Below are positions 41,797 through 49,993 of a DNA stretch of 64,000 nt, in pieces; positions within the stretch are counted from its first letter, which is position 1; every line of letters starts with the position of its first letter. The notes below the pieces were generated by a model, which was not told the DNA's origin, searched no databases, and saw only the letters and a list, made by a program, of their open reading frames with translations. The position numbers were made by a program, and so were the translations under genes. The DNA is from Thermofilum uzonense (GTDB taxonomy: Archaea; Thermoproteota; Thermoprotei; Thermofilales; Thermofilaceae). The DNA lies in contig NZ_CP009961.1 in assembly GCF_000993805.1 (NCBI RefSeq), positions 862,714 through 926,713 of the forward strand. The letters run 5' to 3'.

Positions 41797-41828
41797 AAAG
41801 GCTCAGCTCCACTTAAGTGAAAGCTTGT

Positions 41829-41840
41829 AAATATATATCT
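41829..41840 (+). promoter_or_regulatory. TATA box of the C69 peptidase gene
   Basis: The AT-rich aaatatatatct is centred about 25 bases before the GTG at 41859. The spacing indicates a leaderless mRNA beginning at the start codon, which supports the chosen start and the exposed N-terminal cysteine after Met removal. Confidence 0.55.
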
Positions 41841-41858
41841 CTTAAGCCTTAGCACAGT

Positions 41859-43172
41859 GTGTGCGATACTATTGTCGCCCTAAAAGATTCTACTGCTTAC
41901 AAGGTTACTATTTTTGCAAAGAATAGCGATAGGGAGCCCAACGAGGCCCAGTACATAGAGATTATACCCAGGCAAAGACACGAAGAGGATTACGTCAAGT
42001 GCACTTATATCTCCGTTCCGCAGGTCAATGAGACATATGCTGTCTTTCTCTCTCGCCCCTGGTGGATGTGGGGTGCTGAGATGGGAGTAAACGAGTTCGG
42101 GGTTGCTATCGGGAACGAGGCCGTCTTCACAAAGGTTCCCTATAGCAAGGAAGGACTCACAGGAATGGACTTAGTGCGTCTAGGATTAGAAAGGGCTAAG
42201 ACGGCGGGAGAAGCTCTCGAAGTCATAACGGGGCTCATCGAGGAGTACGGTCAGGGCGGAAACTGCAGCCGAGAAGGCAAGCTCTACTATCACAACTCGT
42301 TCATAATATCTGACCCTAATGAGGCTTGGGTTCTCGAGACTGCGGGAAAATACTGGGTTGCAGAGAGAGTAAAGGATGTAAGAAGCATATCTAACGCTCT
42401 CTCAATAAGTAAAGGCTGGGACAGGTGCAGCAGTAGCTTAACCCAGTACGTGGAAAAGCTGGGACGTCAGGAGAGCTTTGACTTTGCTAAGCATTTCTCG
42501 GACTTATTCTTTACCACGGTTGCTAGAGGGAGGGAAAGGCATAGATTTACCCAGAGCTATCTCGAAGCGCATAAGGGCTCAATCGACTTCGTAGGAGTAA
42601 GCCGTCTTTTGAGAAGCCACACCGTAAACGCAAACTATTCACCGATACGAGGATCGATGCGGGATATATGCATGCATGCCGGGGGACCTACAAGGCCAAG
42701 CCAGACCGCGAACTCGATGATAGCACTTCTCTACGAGAAGACGCCAATCATATTCGTCACGGGAACATCCTCACCATGCATATCGCTCTATAAGCCTGTC
42801 TTCCTTGAGGCTGGTCTCCCCGACCTTGGTCCTAGGCCGGAGAATCGCTACAACCCTGAGGCTTACTGGTGGATACACGAGAGGTTGCACAGGAAGTTGC
42901 TTGCATCGTACCCGGATTACGCAAAGGATATCAGAAGTGAAATAGAAGCTTTTGAGAGGGAGCTCTTCCAAAGGGCTATGAGGCTACGCGAGGAGTATCT
43001 TTACGGCAAGACTACTCGAGAAGACTTATTCAGGCTAACGCAGGAGGCGTTCACTACAGGTAGAATAATCGATGAAAAGTGGACTAAATCTGTTCGGGCG
43101 AGACGTAGCTTCAACTTGCTGTTTGAGTTTTACTGGAGTAGAGCAAACAAAAGAGCCGGGATTCCCACATAA
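41859..43172 (+). CDS. C69-family dipeptidase (Ntn hydrolase)
   Basis: Predicted peptidase or aminoacylase of 437 residues in the C69/U34 family. The start GTG 41859 places Cys at position 2 (MCDTIVALKDST); removal of Met would expose it as the N-terminal nucleophile. Downstream are FAKNSDREPNEAQ with the conserved Asn and Asp, GMDLVRLGLERAKTAGEAL, and SFIISDPNEAWVLETAGKYW, typical of the family. It lacks a signal peptide, so it acts in the cytoplasm, probably on dipeptides. It is monocistronic, 62 bases after cbiO. Confidence 0.9.
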   Translation: MCDTIVALKDSTAYKVTIFAKNSDREPNEAQYIEIIPRQRHEEDYVKCTYISVPQVNETYAVFLSRPWWMWGAEMGVNEFGVAIGNEAVFTKVPYSKEGLTGMDLVRLGLERAKTAGEALEVITGLIEEYGQGGNCSREGKLYYHNSFIISDPNEAWVLETAGKYWVAERVKDVRSISNALSISKGWDRCSSSLTQYVEKLGRQESFDFAKHFSDLFFTTVARGRERHRFTQSYLEAHKGSIDFVGVSRLLRSHTVNANYSPIRGSMRDICMHAGGPTRPSQTANSMIALLYEKTPIIFVTGTSSPCISLYKPVFLEAGLPDLGPRPENRYNPEAYWWIHERLHRKLLASYPDYAKDIRSEIEAFERELFQRAMRLREEYLYGKTTREDLFRLTQEAFTTGRIIDEKWTKSVRARRSFNLLFEFYWSRANKRAGIPT

Positions 43173-43248
43173 CTCTCAGCGAAAATGACTGCGGAGCACT
43201 CGAAACAAAAATATATTATATCTTTTTGAATAGGACTCAAGAGCCCTT

Positions 43249-43506
43249 ATGTGCGTTATCTCGCGCACACTTGTATGTGCCTCTTCCAAAACCTACGTTT
43301 TCAACGTGAAAGAAGACTGCATCGACAAAATAGTCGGCCTCATCGAGAAAGAGGGGAAGGTTACAGCAAGGTTTGGCCCCCTAGTTAAAGGGGTATACAG
43401 AGACGCTATCGTCACCATCGTTAAGCCGGACAAGGTTCAAGTCATCCTCCAATTTAGCAAGGTGACGATAGACGAGTTCGAGCAACTCCTCAGAAACCTC
43501 CAATAA
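43249..43506 (+). CDS. Hypothetical small protein
   Basis: An 85-residue protein I do not recognise. It has alternating strands and helices (KTYVFNVKEDCIDKIVGLIEK; DAIVTIVKPDKVQVILQFS) and three cysteines near the N-terminus. ATG 43249 has an AT-rich tract (atatattatatct at about 43210-43222) some 33 bases upstream. It ends just before the DUF488-like remnant, and its frame is the same as that of the second half of that gene, which raises a chance of a shared or disrupted open frame. Confidence 0.6.
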   Translation: MCVISRTLVCASSKTYVFNVKEDCIDKIVGLIEKEGKVTARFGPLVKGVYRDAIVTIVKPDKVQVILQFSKVTIDEFEQLLRNLQ

Positions 43507-43507
43507 C

Positions 43508-43935
43508 ATAGTTTATACAATTGGTTATGGGGGCCGAGACATAAGTGAGTTATTATCCATTCTCGTTGAATTTCACGTAGAGGTTGTAGTTGATGTACGT
43601 AGATGGCCAGAGTCCAGCAGAATCCCCCTGTTCACTAGGGATAACTTGAGAAAAACGCTTGAGAAACATGGGATAAAATATGTATGGCTTGGAGACACGC
43701 TGGGGGGATACAGGAGGGGGGCTACGAGTCATATATGGAGACTGAAGAGTACCGTAGGGGCCTGTCCAGACTCGAGGAAATCGCCAGGAGTCACATTGTA
43801 GCGGTGCTGTGTGCTGAGCGCCTATGGTTCAGGTGTCATAGGAGATTTATTGCAGAATCACTGGTAAGGGACGGCTTTAAGATTCTCCATATTGTTGAGA
43901 AGGGTGTAGTGTATGAGCACTGGAGGAGGGTTTAG
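43508..43935 (+). pseudogene. DUF488-family gene with a frameshift and no normal start
   Basis: Two frames together encode a DUF488 protein. The first half, from about 43511, reads VYTIGYGGRDISELLSILVE, then VVVDVRRWPESSR and YVWLGDTLGGYRRG. The second half continues in the -1 frame with GYESYMETEEYRRGLSRLEE, VLCAERLWFRCHRRF and ILHIVEKGVVYEHW. The switch coincides with six G bases at 43716-43721 (another G6 run lies at 43702-43707). One more G would restore the frame. No ATG, GTG or TTG exists in the first frame; ATA 43508 is where a start would be expected. It could be a pseudogene, a sequencing error or a slippery site. It overlaps the next gene by 23 bases. Confidence 0.75.
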
Positions 43936-44974
43936 GCGAGTCGCAATAGTTGGGGCTGGCCCTGCGGGAGCCTACCTTGCCAGGCTATTAGTTGACGACG
44001 GCTTCGAGGTTAAGGTTTTTGAGGGGGCTCCAAGGCTTGCCTCAAAGCCCTGTGGGGGCGGCTTACCATTTAGTGTTGAGAGGGTTTTGAGGGTTCCCGA
44101 GGAAAGTGTGCTTGTTAAGGTTAAGGGGTACAAGGTTTACGTTGGTGCAAAAGTTTCCAAGGAGAGTCATGGGAAGTTTTACGGGTATATTGTGGATAAG
44201 GAGTCTTTGCTTAAATATCTCTTAGAGGGCGTCGAGGTTGTCAGGAAGTGGACCTCGCCTGAGAAACTTCAAGACTTCGACTTAATCGTTGATGCTAGGG
44301 GGCATCCGGTTTATAGTGGAAAGAAGGCTCTCGCTCTGCAGGTTGAGGGTATGTCAGAGGAGATTGTCGAGGACGAGATTCAGATTTACTTTTTCCCCGA
44401 AATTGTTGGATATGCTTGGGTCTTCCCTACTGGTGATAAGAGAGTTAAGGCTGGTTTTGGTGGGCTAGCTGAGCATGATGTGCTTCAAAGGCTTCTAAAC
44501 GATTTGATCAGACGTATAAGACTGAGAGAGATAACGGGTGTCAAGGGTAGCCCTATAGCTTCAGGCGGGCTCCTAGGCCATTATAGTGATGGCGTTTACA
44601 GGATAGGAGAAGCTTTGGGTGCAGTGATGCCTCTATCAGGGGAGGGCATAAGGCCTTCGATGATAACTGCTGTAGCTCTGCACAGAGACCTCACGGGCCA
44701 GGCCAGCTTTAACAGGACTATCTCTAGCTTCGGTCTGGACCTCAACCTCAAGGTACAGCTCGGAATACTTAGATTTCTCGAGGAAAGCCCTCCCAGTGAG
44801 AGAGCAGCCCTCCTTGAGAGAGCCCCTCAGGAAATCTTAGAGCGGGTGACAGCTGGAACAGTGACGCTATCCTTTCTAGTAGAGGCTGCAGCCAGGTGGC
44901 CGGGATTCTTTTCAAAAATTGCGGGAAAAGTAACGGGACTTAATATTAAACAATTAACGGGAAAGTCGGATTAA
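43913..44974 (+). CDS. Geranylgeranyl reductase-family FAD oxidoreductase
   Basis: Flavoprotein of 353 residues. The FAD loop is VAIVGAGPAGAYLARLLVDDG, followed by the substrate-side signature SKPCGGGLPFSVERV, typical of the geranylgeranyl reductase family that saturates isoprenoid chains of archaeal lipids or quinone tails. A second flavin contact is YRIGEALGAVMPLSGEGIRPSM. The start is ATG 43913 inside the end of the DUF488 remnant. It could act on archaeal lipids or the MenA product; that is inference. Confidence 0.87.
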   Translation: MSTGGGFRRVAIVGAGPAGAYLARLLVDDGFEVKVFEGAPRLASKPCGGGLPFSVERVLRVPEESVLVKVKGYKVYVGAKVSKESHGKFYGYIVDKESLLKYLLEGVEVVRKWTSPEKLQDFDLIVDARGHPVYSGKKALALQVEGMSEEIVEDEIQIYFFPEIVGYAWVFPTGDKRVKAGFGGLAEHDVLQRLLNDLIRRIRLREITGVKGSPIASGGLLGHYSDGVYRIGEALGAVMPLSGEGIRPSMITAVALHRDLTGQASFNRTISSFGLDLNLKVQLGILRFLEESPPSERAALLERAPQEILERVTAGTVTLSFLVEAAARWPGFFSKIAGKVTGLNIKQLTGKSD

Positions 44975-44989
44975 ACAAGGGGAAAAATG

Positions 44990-45655
44990 CTAGGTAGGTG
45001 TTGCTACGACAGCAAAAACGCCGCATGATGAGCAATATTCCCCAATATAGAGCCTAGGGGGTTTGCTTGGAGTTGTTAATGGTTCATAGTCTAGCGTGAA
45101 TGCCCTCTCATAAACCTTATATCCCGCAGTTTTCAGATACTCCTCGACTTCGCTCAAGGTATATAACCTGGCCATCGAGATCACGGGGTCTGTTCCCTTT
45201 TCAGCAATTTCTGCATACATCCTGCCCCAAGGACTATTCTTTTCAATAGACAACAGTACTAGCCTGCCGTTAGGCTTTAGGAGACCTTTAACAGCTACCA
45301 TCATTTCCAAAGGGGTCTCTAAAAACTCCAAAACAGTCACAGCGTAAATGAAGTCGAGAGAACCAACCCTTAACGGGGGATGCTCGCCGACAGCAAGCAC
45401 GGAATGCTGACACCTAGACTTGGCCAACACGAGCATCTCAGAGGTAGGATCAAGGCATACTATCTCCCGGTTAAGGGCTAGTTTTTCGGCAAAGACTCCA
45501 GTGCCAGAGCCGAGGTCTAACCCGACCCCGCTTGGGAGAAGGAGATTGAGAAGGTTTGCCTCTGATTCGAGAACAGCTCGACCATATGGCGTTTTATACC
45601 AGGAGTCGTATTCAACTGAGTATCTGGAGAAGACCTCTATAACCTCTAGGCTCAC
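44990..45655 (-). CDS. Class I SAM-dependent methyltransferase
   Basis: Methyltransferase of 221 residues. Motif I is GLDLGSGTGVFAEKLA at about residue 45, followed by VCLDPTSEMLVLAK, the motif II/III region LDFIYAVTVLEFLETP and the post-motif LLKPNGRLVLLSI, similar to UbiE-type enzymes. Near the end CSSCGVF is a small cysteine pair. The substrate is unknown. It starts at GTG 45655 and is convergent with the geranylgeranyl reductase-like gene, 15 bases away. Confidence 0.85.
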   Translation of the reverse strand: MSLEVIEVFSRYSVEYDSWYKTPYGRAVLESEANLLNLLLPSGVGLDLGSGTGVFAEKLALNREIVCLDPTSEMLVLAKSRCQHSVLAVGEHPPLRVGSLDFIYAVTVLEFLETPLEMMVAVKGLLKPNGRLVLLSIEKNSPWGRMYAEIAEKGTDPVISMARLYTLSEVEEYLKTAGYKVYERAFTLDYEPLTTPSKPPRLYIGEYCSSCGVFAVVATPT

Positions 45656-45800
45656 GTGTAAACCTTATACTCTCTTGCTCAAAAACTTCACCTTCTGACA
45701 GAATAGGAGAACATATTGTGTATGCTGAAGACGTTTCTATCCAGTTAAATATAACGAACTCTAAAAAACGTAGCTTTAGTTGAGGGCTAAAAGAGTCAAA

Positions 45801-45826
45801 ATTCTATATTAGAAGAATTCTATATT
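45801..45826. repeat. Short direct repeat downstream of alaX
   Basis: The decamer attctatatt occurs at 45801-45810 and again at 45817-45826, just beyond the alaX stop on the minus strand. It is AT-rich and short, probably part of a 3' untranslated or termination region. Confidence 0.4.
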
Positions 45827-45829
45827 TGA

Positions 45830-46552
45830 TCAGGGTGTGAGAGTGTAGTAGATTCTCTTTCTCTTTGCACCCTTGCTTTCCGTCTTTTGTAGAACAATCT
45901 CTCCGACTTCGCAAGTGTTCTTGACGTGCGGTCCACCGTCCGCCTGTATGTCAACACCCGGAATCTCAACAATTCTGATTTCCTCTACTTCTGGAGGGAG
46001 GCGGCCGGCTAGCTTTACGATGCCCGGGATTTTGAGAGCCTCATCCCGCTTGAGCCAGTATACCTTAACCTCGAGGCAGCTCTTTAGAATCTTGTTTGTC
46101 TCGGAAATAGCCTCGCTCAGTGCCGCTTTCCAGTCATCGACTCCCGTCAAGTCGAAATCATCCCGTGCGCCTTCCGGTTGGATGTGGCCTCCCGTTACGA
46201 GTGCACCGTATTTTTTGTAGAGAATTGCGGCTAAGACGTGGCTGGCTGTGTGTAAGCGCATCATCCTGTAACGTCGATCCCAGTTTATTATCCCCTTTAC
46301 CTTTGTTCCGGTTGTGAGGACTGTAGGTGATGATAGGATGTGGGCCACGTCATTGGGCTCCTCGACAGCCCTAATGACCTCCAACTTGGTTCCGTCGGGG
46401 AGAATAAGCCAACCTGTATCCGTGTCTAGTCCCCCGCTTGGACCAGGGTGAAAAGCTGTTTGGTCGAGGTATACTTTCTCGCCTTCTACGCGCGTTATTG
46501 TTGCTTCGAACTCACGTAGGTAGCTGTCGATCTGGTATAGGAGCTTTGTCAT
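45830..46552 (-). CDS. alaX: Alanyl-tRNA editing protein AlaX
   Basis: Trans-editing enzyme that hydrolyses Ser (or Gly) wrongly attached to tRNA-Ala, 240 residues. It has LDQTAFHPGPSGGLDTDTGWL, the zinc ligands in RLHTASHVLAAIL (HxxxH), and HVKNTCEVGEI with the later Cys and His. The longer form with a downstream domain fits AlaX-M or -L; no full alanyl-tRNA synthetase domain is present. ATG 46552 is preferred, 28 bases from a TATA-containing palindrome (46573-46587); the longer frame to 46624 adds 24 residues lacking homology. Confidence 0.92.
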   Translation of the reverse strand: MTKLLYQIDSYLREFEATITRVEGEKVYLDQTAFHPGPSGGLDTDTGWLILPDGTKLEVIRAVEEPNDVAHILSSPTVLTTGTKVKGIINWDRRYRMMRLHTASHVLAAILYKKYGALVTGGHIQPEGARDDFDLTGVDDWKAALSEAISETNKILKSCLEVKVYWLKRDEALKIPGIVKLAGRLPPEVEEIRIVEIPGVDIQADGGPHVKNTCEVGEIVLQKTESKGAKRKRIYYTLTP

Positions 46553-46572
46553 AGATTTCCAGTTATGGTTAG

Positions 46573-46587
46573 AACATATTATATGTT
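46573..46587. promoter_or_regulatory. Palindromic TATA region upstream of alaX
   Basis: The 15 bases aacatattatatgtt form a perfect palindrome around a central T, containing the minus-strand TATA element ATATAATATG. The centre is 28 bases before the alaX ATG, fitting a leaderless transcript. Symmetry could be chance or an operator. Confidence 0.45.
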
Positions 46588-46674
46588 TTCTTATCAGTCC
46601 GCGGCAATCCGGATCACAGGTCACCGGGGGGCAAGCTTAGTCATCATTCCTTCTTTTAGAGGGGCTTCCTGGTA

Positions 46675-48069
46675 TTAAGTTTTTTCCTGAGCACCGATAT
46701 TAGACAAGGCCAGTCTAACCAGCTCTACAAGCTTCACTGGATCGTCACCTAGTATTACGAGAGAAGGCTCAAGGTTCGGCAGGTTTCGGTAGTAGAGAGC
46801 TAAAGCCTTCGATCCCTCATGTAAGGCCTGCTCTATGGGACACTCTGATGGAACTGCTTTGACCTCGAGTGGGTTTAGACCTATCCGCTCTAGCCCCTTG
46901 AGGAGCACTGGTTCTGGCTTGAGGTTTATAGCCGCCCTGAGGTCAGGGTTGTTTCTAGTGGCTTGGAGGATTACCCGTGCAAGGTGCCTTGAGGATCCAT
47001 AAGATGGCTTGCCGCAGATCCTTGCTCCCTTTGACGTTCTCACTATCCTGCCGTCTAGAGCGACGACATCCTCTGTTCGGGAAGCGCCTCGCCTGGCATA
47101 AGCAATGTTGGCGCCTACCTCGGGTATGAATCTCTCTATATCTTTAATCTTAATCAACATGGTTGCTGCGAGCAGGACTTGTGCCAGCTCAGGGTCTCCA
47201 GGCGTGTAGGGGTTGTAAAGTTCTATGAGAGGAGTACTCAGTGGCTCAGAGTACAGTTTAGACTTGTACTCGACTCCTTCCCCCTTACCAACTATGACAG
47301 CTAGGGAGGTGCACTGTACTCCTTCGTCTCGACAGACCGCTTCGAGCTCCTGGGGCGAGGAGGTCACTGCTAGAAGTGCACCGTATGTTGGTGCGGTGAG
47401 GGGGTCAAAGTCTCTTGGTAGATCCTTATTGGTGGGCATACTTGGGGCTGTAACTTTTATGATGAAGCCATAATGTTTGCTAAGCTCTAGTAAGGCTCCG
47501 AGTACGCCGCCTTCCGAGACGTCGTGGAGAAGCTTGACCTGTTCAAATCGCATTAGCTTCAATGCATTCGGGAGAGGGGTCATTTCTTCAAGCGGGATGC
47601 TTTTTCCTAGGAGCCAGGCTGACTCTGCTCCTATTGTGCCTATAAGGTATACCTTGTCACCCGGTGATGGGTTAAGCCTTGGTCTGACCCGTTTACCAAT
47701 TATTGTTGAGACGGCTAAGGGGTACTCGATGCCCTCGTAGCGCGCTGTATGCCCGCCTCTTAACTCTACTTGATACTTCCTGCATTCGGCGACGAAGCTC
47801 TTCACCACCTCTTCCATTTCTTCGTCGGTGGTTGAGGGTGGGCCTAAAACGTTGAGTGTCGCATACATGGGTTTGGCAAAGGCAACGGCGACATTCGAGG
47901 CAGTGTAGTGAAAGGCAAAGAATCCGAGCGTTTTCAAGGGGACTCCTATAGCTGGATTTGTTGAAACAACCTCTTCTTCACTGAGAGGGTTAGCGTCTAG
48001 CTCTGCTCTAAGCCCTACGGTTTCAAGAATTCTACGAAGGTTATCAATAGAAACTTTTCCGAGCTTCAT
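46675..48069 (-). CDS. AIR synthase-like domain fused to ThiN
   Basis: A 464-residue fusion. Residues 1 to about 270 belong to the AIR synthase/PurM-like family (PAIGVPLKTLGFFAFHYTASNVAVAF, then ELRGGHTARYEGIEYPLAVST and LLHDVSEGGVLGALLE). From about 290 the sequence changes to the ThiN domain: GANIAYARRGASRTEDVVAL, DGRIV, YGSSRHLARVILQAT and NPDLRAAINLKPEP, with the conserved Arg and His. ThiN replaces ThiE in archaea, forming thiamine phosphate from the pyrimidine and thiazole parts. The N-terminal part may act like ThiL or another kinase; its reaction is inferred. It is not HypE, since no C-terminal Cys is present. Confidence 0.8.
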   Translation of the reverse strand: MKLGKVSIDNLRRILETVGLRAELDANPLSEEEVVSTNPAIGVPLKTLGFFAFHYTASNVAVAFAKPMYATLNVLGPPSTTDEEMEEVVKSFVAECRKYQVELRGGHTARYEGIEYPLAVSTIIGKRVRPRLNPSPGDKVYLIGTIGAESAWLLGKSIPLEEMTPLPNALKLMRFEQVKLLHDVSEGGVLGALLELSKHYGFIIKVTAPSMPTNKDLPRDFDPLTAPTYGALLAVTSSPQELEAVCRDEGVQCTSLAVIVGKGEGVEYKSKLYSEPLSTPLIELYNPYTPGDPELAQVLLAATMLIKIKDIERFIPEVGANIAYARRGASRTEDVVALDGRIVRTSKGARICGKPSYGSSRHLARVILQATRNNPDLRAAINLKPEPVLLKGLERIGLNPLEVKAVPSECPIEQALHEGSKALALYYRNLPNLEPSLVILGDDPVKLVELVRLALSNIGAQEKT

Positions 48070-48110
48070 CGAGAAAATACTCGGAAACGTCGTATTTCAA
48101 GCTTGGCCCA

Positions 48111-48410
48111 CTACTGGTGCCATGGAAAGGGATAACCTTGCTCCTTCAACTTCTTTAATTCTTCAGCAAGTTTTCTCTCGATCTCCTCCACCTTTACTGT
48201 GGGCGGTGATAACAGGAGAGATAAGCCTATAACAAGAGTTACAAGCAAAAAGGATCCCATCGTGACCGCGGCTGTTAATTTGAGGACAAGCATGCTTATA
48301 GCTTCACCGGCAAAGAACAGGGAGTAGATAAAGATAGTCCCCGTAAACAACGAGAAAAGCGTTAATATGAATCCTACAAGCCTGTCCTTGTCCACTAGTT
48401 GCCACCCCAT
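48111..48410 (-). CDS. Small membrane protein, unknown
   Basis: A 99-residue protein with two predicted helices (about 11-35 and 42-68) and a charged, coiled C-terminus VEEIERKLAEELKKLKEQG. I do not recognise a family. ATG 48410 overlaps the end of the phospholipase-D-type gene by 16 bases, so both are probably translated from one mRNA and may form a membrane complex. Confidence 0.7.
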   Translation of the reverse strand: MGWQLVDKDRLVGFILTLFSLFTGTIFIYSLFFAGEAISMLVLKLTAAVTMGSFLLVTLVIGLSLLLSPPTVKVEEIERKLAEELKKLKEQGYPFPWHQ

Positions 48411-48970
48411 ATCTGCATAAAGTACTCTGTTTCCGCGTTAGCTATCTCGGGGCTGTCGATGAGTACACTGGCCTCGTGGTTACGCATCATGGCCATATAG
48501 CTCCAGTTATGGGATCCCACTATGACAAACCTTCCATCAACTATGATTAGCTTCGCGTGAGTCGTCTTGGCTCGTGTATCAAACCTTACCGGGACTCCGT
48601 TTGCGAGCAGCCTCCTGTATGTGAGTTCATTGTCATCGATGGTGTTTTCGAGAACCACCTTTACGTCGACGCCCTTCTTTGACTTGCCGATGAGGATCTC
48701 GACTATTCGGGAAATCTCATCGGTATCGCTCTTAAACTCGAACATCGCTACATATATAGACCTGTTAGCAGAGGAGAGGAGGGAGAGGAGCTTTGGATAA
48801 TAGTCCCTGTCGTTTATAATTTCAACCTTGATCCCGGAAGGCGCCGTTGCAGGCGGCTGTTCAATGGTGATCGTTCTTCCTCTACTACCGAGGTAGTAGC
48901 CTCCAAGAAAGGATATACCGACTAATAGAACTACGAGGAGAAGGATTGATCCTATAGACCCTCTACGCAT
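48395..48970 (-). CDS. Membrane-anchored phospholipase D-type nuclease
   Basis: A 191-residue protein with an N-terminal anchor (residues 8-27) and one phospholipase D domain. The HKD motif is TTHAKLIIVDGRFVIVGSHN: His-x-Lys followed by Asp and a later GSxN. A single HKD motif is typical of Nuc-like endonucleases and helicase-associated nucleases that act as dimers. IDSPEIANAETEYFMQIW follows. The catalytic domain should lie outside the cytoplasm, judged by the anchor orientation (basic MRR start). Its co-encoded partner at 48111 is a membrane protein. It could degrade external DNA for nutrients or defence; inference. Confidence 0.85.
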   Translation of the reverse strand: MRRGSIGSILLLVVLLVGISFLGGYYLGSRGRTITIEQPPATAPSGIKVEIINDRDYYPKLLSLLSSANRSIYVAMFEFKSDTDEISRIVEILIGKSKKGVDVKVVLENTIDDNELTYRRLLANGVPVRFDTRAKTTHAKLIIVDGRFVIVGSHNWSYMAMMRNHEASVLIDSPEIANAETEYFMQIWGGN

Positions 48971-49100
48971 CTAGACACCCGACATGAATATAGCGAGATG
49001 TTTTATAATTATTTTCCTAAGGTCTAAGAGTTGAATCCAGCCTGCTATAAGATCTGGGTTTTCAGTGTTCTCAAAGAGTTGGTGGCTCCTGGAAAAAGTA

Positions 49101-49883
49101 CTATAAATCGATCTTTATCGACTTGTTTTTCAACTTCTCGGCTAGTTTCGTTAGAATCTCTTGGTGTACCTCATGGATCGTCCTAGAAGCATCAATAACG
49201 ATGAAGAGTGAATTATATTCCCGAGCCAATTCTAGATATCTTTCCCTGACCTTCTGCATGAAGCTTGGATCCTCAAACCTCGTTGTTTCTCCTCTGGCTT
49301 CCAAGCGTTTGACAGCAAGCTCGAGAGGAAGGTCTAGAAGTACAACTATGTCAGGCAGCCTTATAGAGCGGTTGATTGCCATTATGAAGTCTGCGGGTAG
49401 ACCACGAACAACCTGATAGGCGAGGCTTGCGAAGACTGACCTATCAGAAACCACAATTTTTCCTGATTCAAGAGCCGGGAGTACAACTTCCTTTTGAAGT
49501 ATTATTCTGTCGGCTGCAAAAAGATAAGCCTCGGCATCAGGGTCAAGGTCATGCTTGTAAAGGAAGTCCTTTATGGCTTTGACCCAAGGTTCTCTTACGA
49601 GGACCACTTCGAAATTTCTGTTTGAGAGGTACTCGTAGAGCATTACAGCCTGTGTAGTCTTACCGCTCCCGTCTATCCCTTCGAAGACTATGTATACTCC
49701 TCCCGGCGTAACTTTACGCTTTGGGAGATCCAGGGTTTTTCTCTCAGACATTATAAAGCCGTGTTTGGGACAATAATACTCAATTACAATCTCACCGGTA
49801 AGCGTAAGGTTACGAACAACCTTAGGTGTTACGTAGTCCTGGCATTGAGGGCAGAAGACTTTTTTCCTGGAGTATCCGGACAT
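49101..49883 (-). CDS. tmk: Thymidylate kinase with N-terminal zinc ribbon
   Basis: Phosphorylates dTMP to dTDP. Residues from about 60 on are a complete thymidylate kinase: P-loop VFEGIDGSGKTTQAVML, VVLVREPW, the DR motif VVSDRSVFASLAYQ, LLDLPLELAVKRLEARG. The first 55 residues are unusual: CPQC at 11-14 and CPKH at about 38-41 form a zinc-ribbon-like knuckle (three Cys plus one His). Normal archaeal kinases lack it and are about 200 residues; this one has 260. It starts at ATG 49883. The extension may bind nucleic acid or a partner; that is inference. Confidence 0.9.
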   Translation of the reverse strand: MSGYSRKKVFCPQCQDYVTPKVVRNLTLTGEIVIEYYCPKHGFIMSERKTLDLPKRKVTPGGVYIVFEGIDGSGKTTQAVMLYEYLSNRNFEVVLVREPWVKAIKDFLYKHDLDPDAEAYLFAADRIILQKEVVLPALESGKIVVSDRSVFASLAYQVVRGLPADFIMAINRSIRLPDIVVLLDLPLELAVKRLEARGETTRFEDPSFMQKVRERYLELAREYNSLFIVIDASRTIHEVHQEILTKLAEKLKNKSIKIDL

Positions 49884-49964
49884 AACTCTTTGATAGCTAT
49901 CTACATTTTAAAGTCATTTTCGCAGCCTTCAAGCATAATAACAATGATACGTTGTAGAATAATA

Positions 49965-49974
49965 TTTTTATACT
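49965..49974 (+). promoter_or_regulatory. TATA box of the recombination-type operon
   Basis: The run tttttatact at 49966-49975 is centred about 25 bases upstream of GTG 49994. It indicates a leaderless mRNA starting at the first gene of the winged-helix / RecA-like / RadA-paralogue / nuclease operon. No palindrome resembling the radA promoter's is seen here. Confidence 0.5.
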
Positions 49975-49993
49975 CGATTAGAACGATCATATT

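Noticed and set aside
45801-45826. Direct repeat attctatatt as a trace of a mobile element.
   Set aside because: Too short, AT-rich and not associated with a transposase or inverted repeats.
46675-48069. Assigning the AIR synthase-like protein as HypE for hydrogenase maturation.
   Set aside because: It has no C-terminal Cys tail and its C-terminal domain is ThiN.
48971-49100. Possible tRNA or small RNA in the gap between the nuclease and thymidylate kinase genes.
   Set aside because: No acceptor stem or T-loop motif and no box C/D pair could be found on either strand.
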